Below, piece after piece: positions 1 to 6,122 of a stretch of 8,112 bases of DNA (position 1 is its first letter; every line of letters begins with the position of its first letter). The stretch comes from Actinomycetota bacterium. GTDB lineage: Bacteria > Actinomycetota > Acidimicrobiia > Acidimicrobiales > JAMCPL01. The stretch is from contig JAMCPC010000077.1 in assembly GCA_023379725.1 (NCBI GenBank), forward strand, positions 1 through 8,112. The letters run 5' to 3'. A model generated the notes under the pieces. The model did not search any database. It was not told where the DNA came from and was given only the letters and a program-made list of their open reading frames with translations. Both the position numbers and the translations under genes were made by a program.

Positions 1-2472
1 TTTATTGAATTTGTAAAGCGTGCAAATTATCCCGGTGTACCGGAGTATTCGGTCATGCTAAGGATATCGGTTTGGGCTGCGGTATTGACCAGCCTGTTTG
101 CCTGCCAATACGAAGGAGAGCTAACGCTACCCTTTGCTTTGGGTGCTTCGACCGGAATTACTGTCGGGATGGCATACTCCTATTTTGTCAGGAATAAGAC
201 TTACGGCTGGCTAAAGTTGTTACTTGCACTGGGTGCCGTATTGGCATTTTTGCTGTTCTTCCATACTGTTTCCACAGAGCAGGGCATTGTCACTATCGGT
301 TCCGTCGAGGCCCCGCTTGCTGTACTGTTTACGCTGATGCAGGTGTTGCATTCCTTTGACGTTCGTGCCAGGCGTGACCTGATGTTTTCAATTGCCGGAT
401 CTGCTACCCTGATGGCGGTAGCGGCAGCTCAAGCTACCGGCACTGACTTTGGACTGATTGTAATAGTATGGGTTTTTTTCTGTGGATACAGCCTTGTTAC
501 CTCTTGGTCGAATGGCTCGTATGCAAAACTAAGGATGCTTGGGCTACCGATGACAGCAGCGGTCATGGTTGCGGCAATGCTGGTGGCCCTGATCCTTCTG
601 ACGATTTTACCTTCTCCGCAGGCTGAGCAGTCAATCGCCTTTCCGCATTCGATCGCACATGATCTGCATTTACCTACTCCAAGCATGATAGCTTCAGGGG
701 GTTCTAATGGCCAACTACCGGCTCGTTCAGGTAACCCCTCGGGAAAACTTGGGGTAGGAGGTTATCTTGGTTTCGACGGACCGTTGAACCTGGCTGTACG
801 CGGTCAGCTTGGTGATACTGTCGTTATGCGGGTAAGGGCAACTGCCCCCGGATACTGGTTGGGAGGGACGTTTGATCATTGGAATGGAGTCAGCTGGACA
901 AATGATACCAGCAAGGTTACCAAAATCACTGGTGGCCCAGAATTCACTATACCACCGCCGAGCCAGGGGTCGGGGTTGTCCATGCCAACACTATCTACGC
1001 CCCAGCCACAGTGCAATGAGTGCTTCAACTCTTCGATACTACCGCCCAGCCAGAAATCGGGGCTGTCGGCACCCTCAGGTTCAACTCCCACTCCGACATT
1101 TAGAAGTTCGTTCTCGCTACAGAGTCAGGGGTCGGGTGGAGGAACCCCCGACTCCTCGACAGAGATCCAGACTTTCTATATACAACAGCCAATTCCCAGC
1201 CTTATCTTTGGAGCTGAGCATAGGTCTCAGGTATGGTTTAACGGAAGTTCTCTGTATGTTGGCCCGGGACGCTCTATCAGGACTGGTTACTCTATGGGAC
1301 CTGGTACGATATATACTGTGGTATCTCATTCCAACAGAGCTACACCGGCTGAACTGGCCACTGCCAGCCGGCTCAGTGATGGTCATACGACATACCCCAA
1401 GACTGCCAAAGTGACCATTCAGGTGAATGGTCAGTCTATCACAGGAATTACCAATTTTGGATTACCCAGCAAGGATCTTGCTACCTATACCCAGTTGCCG
1501 ACCCCCGATACCAGGTATACGGAGCTGGATCAACTCACTCATTCTATTGTGCGGGGAGCTACCTCGGTCTATGGCGAGGTGAAGGATCTGGAGAACTGGA
1601 TGGCTCACCACGTTAAGTATACGACTAATATACCGCCGTTGCTCCCTGGTCAGGATGCCGTAAATCAATTCATCTTTCATACGCGTACCGGGTACTGCGA
1701 GCAGATATCTACATCACTTGCGGTCATGCTTCGCTTGCTTGGAGTGCCAGCACGTGAAGCGGTTGGTTATGTTCCAGGCTCTTACAATCCCATAACGGAT
1801 CTGTATGAGGTGCAGGCCAAAGATGCACATGCGTGGGTGCAGGTATGGTTTCCCGGCTTTGGATGGCAGAGCTTTGACCCCACTGCCCACGTTCCGCTGG
1901 CCAACCCGTCGCCCGGTTCGGTCATTATCCACAGCATAGGTAAGTATATGGAGGGTGCTGTCCTCGATGCTGGACATGTTGTTGCCGATCCTCTCGTCTG
2001 GATACCCTTTCTGGCTATAGCAATATCTCTGGTAATGGTAGGTTTTAAGAGGCGTCGCCAGACCGCCCCTGCACTTCGGGCACTTTATAGGGTAGAACGT
2101 AAGGGGGCCAGAGTGGGGATAAGGCGATATCCTTACGAGTCGCTGAGAGAATATGCGAGCAGGCTTGCTGACCATATGCCGTCAGACGACTTAGAGACTC
2201 AGCGGATAGGCAGCTTGGATCAGGGAGTCGTTCATCCGGGCGAGCAGGACAAGGCGGAGGAGGAGAGGCAGGCTGGAGCGCCTGCCCGACGACGACAACG
2301 CAGTCATGCGAAATCCGGGGGGCGGTGCGCCCGAGATGTCTATCCGCTGAGTCTCTTAGAGCGATTTTGCCGTATCATTGAGGAAGATCAGTATGGTAGT
2401 ACACAACTTACTGTGCAATCTGCTAAAGAACTTGATGATCTTTCGAGGCACCTTGCTCGGAGTATAAAATGA
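1..2472 (+). CDS. TgpA-like membrane transglutaminase (DUF3488 / transglutaminase core / DUF4129-like), 5' partial
   Basis: This is a membrane protein with an extracytoplasmic transglutaminase-like (papain-fold) domain, of the actinobacterial TgpA type. Numbering is from the ATG at 55. Residues 1-185 form an N-terminal bundle of hydrophobic helices and include the family-typical SFDVRARRDL at 100-109. Residues 186-640 are predicted to lie outside the membrane. The catalytic triad is visible: C548 in GYCEQ, H592 in DAHAWVQVW and D608 in SFDPT. A last membrane helix (about 648-664) ends in KRRR, followed by a cytoplasmic DUF4129-like tail. The frame stays open to base 1, and the upstream codons (PGVPEYSV) resemble the PE-S segment that I recall preceding the first helix in relatives. 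The true start is therefore probably outside the window; ATG 55, with GGAG at 42-45, is the alternative. The substrate is unknown; a cell-wall or surface protein role is inferred. Unusual parts are a Ser/Pro/Thr repeat insert (299-372) and a charged insert in the tail (about 709-760). Confidence 0.9.
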   Translation, partial: FIEFVKRANYPGVPEYSVMLRISVWAAVLTSLFACQYEGELTLPFALGASTGITVGMAYSYFVRNKTYGWLKLLLALGAVLAFLLFFHTVSTEQGIVTIGSVEAPLAVLFTLMQVLHSFDVRARRDLMFSIAGSATLMAVAAAQATGTDFGLIVIVWVFFCGYSLVTSWSNGSYAKLRMLGLPMTAAVMVAAMLVALILLTILPSPQAEQSIAFPHSIAHDLHLPTPSMIASGGSNGQLPARSGNPSGKLGVGGYLGFDGPLNLAVRGQLGDTVVMRVRATAPGYWLGGTFDHWNGVSWTNDTSKVTKITGGPEFTIPPPSQGSGLSMPTLSTPQPQCNECFNSSILPPSQKSGLSAPSGSTPTPTFRSSFSLQSQGSGGGTPDSSTEIQTFYIQQPIPSLIFGAEHRSQVWFNGSSLYVGPGRSIRTGYSMGPGTIYTVVSHSNRATPAELATASRLSDGHTTYPKTAKVTIQVNGQSITGITNFGLPSKDLATYTQLPTPDTRYTELDQLTHSIVRGATSVYGEVKDLENWMAHHVKYTTNIPPLLPGQDAVNQFIFHTRTGYCEQISTSLAVMLRLLGVPAREAVGYVPGSYNPITDLYEVQAKDAHAWVQVWFPGFGWQSFDPTAHVPLANPSPGSVIIHSIGKYMEGAVLDAGHVVADPLVWIPFLAIAISLVMVGFKRRRQTAPALRALYRVERKGARVGIRRYPYESLREYASRLADHMPSDDLETQRIGSLDQGVVHPGEQDKAEEERQAGAPARRRQRSHAKSGGRCARDVYPLSLLERFCRIIEEDQYGSTQLTVQSAKELDDLSRHLARSIK
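952..1170 (+). repeat. Three imperfect Ser/Pro/Gly/Thr-rich repeats inside the transglutaminase gene
   Basis: Three related segments occur in the extracytoplasmic region: PPSQGSGLSMPTLSTPQPQ (residues 301-319), PPSQKSGLSAPSGSTPTPT (330-348) and LQSQGSGGGTPDSSTEIQ (355-372). The shared core is SQxSG followed by Ser/Thr/Pro. They lie between the conserved FDHWNGVSWTND and TFYIQQPIP segments, where relatives have a variable loop. This looks like an expanded linker that may be flexible or glycosylated; that role is inferred. Confidence 0.6.
2459..2462 (+). promoter_or_regulatory. Ribosome binding site of the YqgE/AlgH gene
   Basis: GGAG lies 6 bases before the ATG at 2469, inside the last codons of the transglutaminase gene. 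It supports this start and translation that is both coupled and independently primed. Confidence 0.6.
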
Positions 2473-3080
2473 ATAGTAAGTATCTGGCTGGAATGCTTAT
2501 TGTGGCGTCACCGAAATTGGCGGATTCCAACTTTAACAGGAGCGTAGTGCTTATGATTGAACACGGAGAGACGGGTGCTATCGGGGTAGTGCTTAATCAA
2601 CCAACGATGACCCCAGTTACAGGCGCGTTTCGTGGTTTGAAAGGTGCTATTGCAGCAAGTGATCCGGCAGTCATCTTTGCCGGTGGTCCAGTCTCCCCTC
2701 AAGCAATAATAGCTCTTGGCCATGCGGCAAGTCCTGACGTGATGGACTTCTTGGAGGAGGCCGGTGGGGATCTTGATGGAGAGCCTGACAGGAAGCCGAA
2801 GCAGTCAATGAATTATCTGTTCAACGATATATATGTAGTGGATATAGATAATCTTGGTGGAAATCATCTTGAGTCGTTGCGTGTTTTTCTGGGTTACGCG
2901 GGGTGGGGAGCAGGCCAGCTTGAGGACGAGATAGCGGCCGGTGCCTGGTTTGCAGTGGACTCCATGGTAGGTGACGTATTCACATTACAGCCGGATAGTC
3001 TGTGGCATGACGTGCTGTTCAGGCAGGGTGGTAGCTTGGCGATGGTTGCAAACTATCCGTTGCATCCCAGGTTGAACTAG
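2469..3080 (+). CDS. YqgE/AlgH family protein (UPF0301, DUF179)
   Basis: This is a soluble protein of 203 residues, close to the family's usual length of about 190. Family hallmarks visible in order are YLAGMLIVASPKL near the N-terminus, FNRSVVLMIEH and GAIGVVLNQP in the first third, FAGGPVSP in the middle, and then VFLGYAGWGAGQLEDEI, GAWFAVD and LWHDVLFRQGG towards the end. The biochemical function of the family is not established. AlgH was first named as an alginate regulator in Pseudomonas, and that role should not be carried over here. The ATG overlaps the stop of the transglutaminase gene (ATGA at 2469-2472) and has GGAG 6 bases upstream, so the two are almost certainly co-transcribed and translationally coupled. 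The acidic stretch GGDLDGEPDRKPKQ near residues 99-112 looks like a variable loop. The family assignment is secure; the role is not. Confidence 0.93.
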   Translation: MNSKYLAGMLIVASPKLADSNFNRSVVLMIEHGETGAIGVVLNQPTMTPVTGAFRGLKGAIAASDPAVIFAGGPVSPQAIIALGHAASPDVMDFLEEAGGDLDGEPDRKPKQSMNYLFNDIYVVDIDNLGGNHLESLRVFLGYAGWGAGQLEDEIAAGAWFAVDSMVGDVFTLQPDSLWHDVLFRQGGSLAMVANYPLHPRLN

Positions 3081-3081
3081 C

Positions 3082-3089
3082 GAGGTGAT
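3082..3089 (+). promoter_or_regulatory. Strong ribosome binding site that fixes the GNAT start
   Basis: GAGGTGAT is complementary to the 16S rRNA 3' end over all 8 bases. It overlaps the upstream GTG (3085), so that GTG is unlikely to be the start. It favours the GTG at 3094, with 8 bases between GAGG and the start codon. Confidence 0.75.
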
Positions 3090-3093
3090 TAAA

Positions 3094-3702
3094 GTGGTAT
3101 CTTACGATGTTCGTGAAGCAGGTCGTTCGGATGTAAGGGGAATAGTTGGTTCTCTCTGTTCTGCGTTCTTTGACGATCCTGTAGCAATGTTCGTATTTCC
3201 TTATGATCGTTTTAGAAGAGTAGGGCTTACTAAGTTCTTTACGGCGCTACTTATTGGTTACGGTTATATAGAGCATGGTGGAGTCTGGACGACAGATGAT
3301 TCCGTAGGGGCTGCAATCTGGCTGCCCCCTCCGGGGAAGACGCAGGCCGGCTTATCAGAGCTATTGAAGCTACTTCCGGTCATGCCGTATGCCTTGAGTA
3401 GGAATTCAATTAAGGTGCTGAAATTGCTGGCAAAGATTGAAGCGTCCAAGCCCCGCGAAGAGCACTGGTATCTTTCGACTTTAGGTGTTATACCTGATTT
3501 ACAGGGACACGGTGTCGGATCATCTCTTATCCGGCCAGTACTGGAAAAGTGTGACGATACCGGGATGCCTGCATATTTGGAATCTTCCAAGGAGCGCAAT
3601 ATTCCGTTTTACCGCTCACATGGCTTTGAAGTTGTCAGGGAACTATCAGTTGGGAGTGGTACTCCGACCGTATGGCCGATGATACGAAAGCCAATTTCGT
3701 AA
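3094..3702 (+). CDS. GNAT family N-acetyltransferase
   Basis: This is a predicted acetyl-CoA-dependent acyltransferase of 202 residues; the acceptor is unknown. The acetyl-CoA pyrophosphate-binding motif A is clear: LGVIPDLQGHGVGSSLI, with Q137-G-H-G-V-G142 matching the Q/RxxGxG/A signature. The C-terminal part, AYLESSKERNIPFYRSHGFEVV, is the typical GNAT end in which the substrate-side strand and the YxxxGF segment close the fold. The middle segment, WLPPPGK followed by a helical stretch to the HWYL strand, is shared with a widespread actinobacterial and fungal GNAT subgroup. The start was set at GTG 3094 because GAGGTGAT lies just upstream; a longer form from GTG 3085 adds three residues. 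It lies 13 bases after the YqgE/AlgH stop, so it is probably the third gene of that operon. It converges with menE. Confidence 0.88.
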   Translation: MVSYDVREAGRSDVRGIVGSLCSAFFDDPVAMFVFPYDRFRRVGLTKFFTALLIGYGYIEHGGVWTTDDSVGAAIWLPPPGKTQAGLSELLKLLPVMPYALSRNSIKVLKLLAKIEASKPREEHWYLSTLGVIPDLQGHGVGSSLIRPVLEKCDDTGMPAYLESSKERNIPFYRSHGFEVVRELSVGSGTPTVWPMIRKPIS

Positions 3703-3915
3703 TCCTCCTTGCCCTTACGGACGGGACACTCTCGCCTAAAACCGATAGACGGTAAAGAAATAATCATATGTGGGGGCGAGTCACTTGGAACCTCCAGGAC
3801 ATCCAGTACAGTATGCAAGGTGCGGAAATTTGGATGAAGCAGTTTCATTAAGAACGATATCCAGTTGGGATATTTAATAAGATAGGCGCTTAAGTATATC
3901 TTGGTACTGCCTACA
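3703..3915. other. Convergent intergenic region between the GNAT gene and menE
   Basis: I find no gene here. Two weak hairpins can be drawn. One is ATATCC-AGTTG-GGATAT at 3857-3873 (6-bp stem, no T-run). The other, read on the - strand, is ACCG-TCTAT-CGGT followed by TTT at 3753-3738 (only 4 bp). Neither is convincing as an intrinsic terminator. A - strand frame that crosses this gap lies mostly antisense to the GNAT gene and has no recognisable protein features. Confidence 0.5.
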
Positions 3916-5088
3916 CTATATCTTATCTGTGTATATTGTCTTAAGAGCTTTTCTGTCAATCTTCGATATTGATGTCTTTGGAAATGAATCGATGATCCTT
4001 AGTTCCTTTGGTGCTGCCCAGGGAGCAAGAGCTGTTTTTACCAATTCAGCAAGTTGCTGCAGGGAGGGTGGGTTGTCTGGATATTCCGGTACGACGCAAG
4101 CTACCACCTTTTCCCCCCATTCGCTATCGGGTACTCCTATTACAGCTACCTCATGGACCAAACTATGATTGTGCAGTATTTTTTCTATCTCTTCGGGGGA
4201 GACCTTCTCTCCACCAGTATTGATTACCTCACTGATCCTTCCGGTCACCTGCAACCTACCCTCTGTATCTACCGTACCCATGTCTCCTGTGGCAAACCAC
4301 CCATTACTGTCCTTCGGGTCTTCCCCATCCCTGTAACAGCGTAAAAGCACCTTTCCCCTCAGTAGGATTTCCCCAGTTCCATGTGTTACGATGCTTTCTG
4401 CATCAGCAGAGTTGTCTGTACGGATAGCTGCTTCGACGCCGTCGAGCGGGACTCCATCATATACGCATCCGCTACCCGATTCCGTCATGCCGTAAGTAAC
4501 GACGGCATTGTTAGGTACTACATTGGGAGGGGCAGACCCACCCAATACAATGATTTTAAATAGGCTGGGATCCATACGTTGCATAGCTGTAGCTACGAGT
4601 GAGACGACATTACAGCCGTTGGTTGCTTCCCTCTCTACCACTTTGACATTGAATCCGTTGATAATAGTAAAAGGGGTATCGGTGAAAATAGCCTTTGTCA
4701 GTACCGACAAACCTCCAATATGGGCAAACGGCAGGCAGGCAAGCCATCTGTCGGTAGTTGGGTCTATCTGCAATCTTTTGGTAGCTGCAATTGCGGAAGC
4801 CTTCAGTGCTTCTATGGTAAGTACCACTCCCTTTGGCCGACCGGTTGTGCCACTTGTGGTCATTACCAGCGCATCTGCTGGCTCTACGGGGGAGCCGTCG
4901 TCCATCTTGTATATTTCACCGTCTGGCCGCAGTATGTGAGTCGGCATGATAGCATCAAGGTGCAGTTGCTGGACATTTTTTGGTAGACGATGATCTATTG
5001 GGGCTACTGCATCTTCATTGTCCCATGCCATTAGTAATGCTTCAGGATACATGTCGACCGGTATATCCAGTGCTATGAGTCTGTGCAT
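3916..5088 (-). CDS. menE: o-Succinylbenzoate-CoA ligase (OSB-CoA synthetase), menaquinone biosynthesis
   Basis: This is an ATP-dependent acyl-CoA ligase of the ANL superfamily that converts o-succinylbenzoate to its CoA thioester, the substrate of MenB. With the start at 5088 it has 390 residues, matching the short actinobacterial MenE type. Motifs visible are the phosphate loop TTSGTTGRPKG (77-87), YGMTE (199-203), WFATGDM (264-270), VTGRISEVINTGGEKVSP (281-298) and the C-terminal PKTSISKIDRKAL, with the likely catalytic lysine K376. The residue before that lysine is Ser rather than the common Gly. The frame is open upstream to 5493, but those 135 extra codons lie antisense to menB. The family-like N-terminus begins at MHRLIALDIP and continues to AWDNEDAVAPIDHRLP, so ATG 5088 was chosen; ATG 5052 is possible. 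There is no Shine-Dalgarno sequence, and a TATTCT box 6 bases upstream suggests a leaderless mRNA. It is divergent from menB, which supports the MenE assignment over other acyl-CoA ligases. Confidence 0.9.
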   Translation of the reverse strand: MHRLIALDIPVDMYPEALLMAWDNEDAVAPIDHRLPKNVQQLHLDAIMPTHILRPDGEIYKMDDGSPVEPADALVMTTSGTTGRPKGVVLTIEALKASAIAATKRLQIDPTTDRWLACLPFAHIGGLSVLTKAIFTDTPFTIINGFNVKVVEREATNGCNVVSLVATAMQRMDPSLFKIIVLGGSAPPNVVPNNAVVTYGMTESGSGCVYDGVPLDGVEAAIRTDNSADAESIVTHGTGEILLRGKVLLRCYRDGEDPKDSNGWFATGDMGTVDTEGRLQVTGRISEVINTGGEKVSPEEIEKILHNHSLVHEVAVIGVPDSEWGEKVVACVVPEYPDNPPSLQQLAELVKTALAPWAAPKELRIIDSFPKTSISKIDRKALKTIYTDKI

Positions 5089-5101
5089 ATTCTGAGAATA
5101 T
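5087..5101. promoter_or_regulatory. Perfect 15-base palindrome at the menE start, possible operator
   Basis: ATATTCTGAGAATAT has two perfect 7-base arms around a central G at 5094. It covers the whole -10-like box of menE (5095-5100) and two bases of its start codon. A dimeric regulator bound here would block menE transcription. The binding protein is unknown and the operator role is inferred. Confidence 0.4.
5095..5100 (-). promoter_or_regulatory. Candidate -10 box for a leaderless menE transcript
   Basis: On the - strand, TATTCT (a TANNNT hexamer) is followed by exactly 6 bases (CAGAAT) and then ATG at 5088. This spacing would put +1 on the A of the start codon, the arrangement known for leaderless genes in actinobacteria. 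No clear -35 box is seen. An overlapping TATATT at 5102-5097 is an alternative. Confidence 0.45.
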
Positions 5102-5142
5102 ATCAGATGAATTGCCGGTGGCTTGCTCAGTAGACTCTGGCA

Positions 5143-5148
5143 TAGAAT
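5143..5148 (+). promoter_or_regulatory. Candidate -10 box for a leaderless menB transcript
   Basis: TAGAAT, one base from TATAAT, is followed by exactly 6 bases (GTGATT) and then ATG at 5155, again placing +1 at the start codon. No Shine-Dalgarno sequence precedes menB. The -35 region is weak (TTGCTC at 5123-5128, with a short spacer). It mirrors the menE side of the same gap. Confidence 0.45.
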
Positions 5149-5154
5149 GTGATT

Positions 5155-6045
5155 ATGCCAATAGACCAACCATCCAGAAGAATTGACCCGCTTGAGGAAC
5201 TGAGAGAGCTGCCATCGCCAGACTGGATTCCTGCAGGCAACTGGCGTGATATCACCTACGAGACTGCAGAGGGTATTGCCAAGCTGACTATCTGCCGACC
5301 GGAAGTGCATAATGCCTTTCGTCCACAGACATTGTTTGAATTGTCGGAGGCAATGAATATGGCAAGGGATGATTCCGGTATTGGTGCCATTATCCTTACC
5401 GGCCAGGGTGAGAAGGCCTTTTGCTCCGGCGGTGATCAGCGTATCAGGGGTGATGATGGCTATATCGGTGATGATGAGTTGGGGGGCAGGCATATAGGTA
5501 GATTGAATGTACTCGATCTACAGATACAGATAAGACGCACTCCCAAGCCGGTAATAGCGATGGTAGCTGGTTATGCAATAGGTGGTGGGCATGTTTTGCA
5601 TCTTGTATGTGACCTAACTATTGCTGGCGACAATGCTCGCTTTGGCCAGACCGGTCCAGTGGTGGGAAGTTTTGACGGTGGGTATGGCGCAGGATTACTT
5701 GCCAGAACTATCGGGCTGAAGCGGGCTAAGGAGATTTGGTTTCTTTGTAGGCAGTACGATGCTTACAAGGCACTTGATTGGGGTCTTGTAAATGCCGTAG
5801 TCCCGGTTGCATCGTTGGAGGCCGAGACCGTTGCATGGTGCAGGCGCATACTTCAGCTGTCGCCAATAGCTCTGCGAATGCTCAAGGGGGGATTCAATGC
5901 AGCAGATGACGGCCTTGCGGGTATCCAGCAATTTGCCGGTGATGCCACTATGCTTTTTTACATGACCGAAGAGGGACAGGAAGGAAGGGACGCTTACCGC
6001 TCAAAGCGTAAGCCAGATTTCTCCAAATTCCCCCGCAGACCATGA
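5155..6045 (+). CDS. menB: 1,4-Dihydroxy-2-naphthoyl-CoA synthase
   Basis: This crotonase-fold enzyme closes the second ring of the naphthoquinone: it converts OSB-CoA to 1,4-dihydroxy-2-naphthoyl-CoA. Numbering is for the 296-residue form. Visible features are the oxyanion/CoA segment FCSGGDQ (89-95), GYAIGGGHVLHLVCD, FGQTGPVVGSFDGGYGAG with G167, S172 and D174, and the C-terminal MLFYMTEEGQEGR with Y269. The last part, KRKPDFSKF, also matches MenB closely. The QTG glycine is the one linked in E. coli MenB to bicarbonate use (type I), so this enzyme is probably bicarbonate-dependent; that is inference from family knowledge. ATG 5155 was chosen over GTG 5149 because a TAGAAT hexamer ends 6 bases before it and neither has a ribosome binding site. 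The stop overlaps the first of a chain of mini-ORFs leading to menA. Confidence 0.95.
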   Translation: MPIDQPSRRIDPLEELRELPSPDWIPAGNWRDITYETAEGIAKLTICRPEVHNAFRPQTLFELSEAMNMARDDSGIGAIILTGQGEKAFCSGGDQRIRGDDGYIGDDELGGRHIGRLNVLDLQIQIRRTPKPVIAMVAGYAIGGGHVLHLVCDLTIAGDNARFGQTGPVVGSFDGGYGAGLLARTIGLKRAKEIWFLCRQYDAYKALDWGLVNAVVPVASLEAETVAWCRRILQLSPIALRMLKGGFNAADDGLAGIQQFAGDATMLFYMTEEGQEGRDAYRSKRKPDFSKFPRRP

Positions 6046-6122
6046 ATACGTTGCAGGGTATGGGTATATCCCATATTATGAATACATTGCAAGGTGTGAA
6101 TAGAATATCTCCCAGAGTATGA
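6042..6122 (+). CDS. Mini-ORF A, 26 codons, overlapping the menB stop (ATGA)
   Basis: The ATG at 6042 overlaps the menB stop at 6043-6045 in an ATGA, and its own TGA (6120-6122) overlaps the next ATG (6119). The peptide is an internal duplication: MNTLQGMGISHI followed by MNTLQGVNRISPRV. It has no ribosome binding site, signal peptide or known motif. It could be translated only by ribosomes finishing menB, acting as a coupling leader rather than as a functional peptide. It matches no family I know. Chance is the main alternative; the continuous ATGA chain argues against it. Confidence 0.35.
   Translation: MNTLQGMGISHIMNTLQGVNRISPRV
6059..6075 (+). other. Small hairpin in the first menB-menA repeat
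   Basis: TATGGG-TATAT-CCCATA forms a 6-bp perfect stem with a 5-base loop, inside mini-ORF A. No T-run follows, so it is not an intrinsic terminator. It might slow ribosomes or RNases in the gap; the role is unknown. The equivalent parts of copies 2 and 3 do not keep the same stem. Confidence 0.35.

Noticed and set aside
872..1414. 180-codon + strand frame and - strand frames inside the transglutaminase gene
   Set aside because: They lie within the Ser/Pro-rich repeat region, where GC-rich low-complexity codons remove stops in other frames. The frame with the transglutaminase triad is the real one.
3738..3753. Possible menE terminator on the - strand (ACCG-TCTAT-CGGT-TTT)
   Set aside because: It has only a 4-bp stem and three further T, and lies about 160 bases past the menE stop, so it is too weak to call.
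3609..3959. 116-codon - strand frame across the GNAT-menE gap
   Set aside because: It overlaps the ends of both the GNAT gene and menE, has no recognisable motif, and no clear ribosome binding site was seen. It is most likely a chance open frame.
4008..4986. Several + strand frames of 60-143 codons opposite menE
   Set aside because: All are antisense to clear menE motifs and have no family features of their own.
5089..5493. 135-codon N-terminal extension of the menE frame, up to ATG 5493
   Set aside because: It lies antisense to the start of menB and shows no ANL family features. The family-like N-terminus begins at MHRLIALDIP, at ATG 5088.
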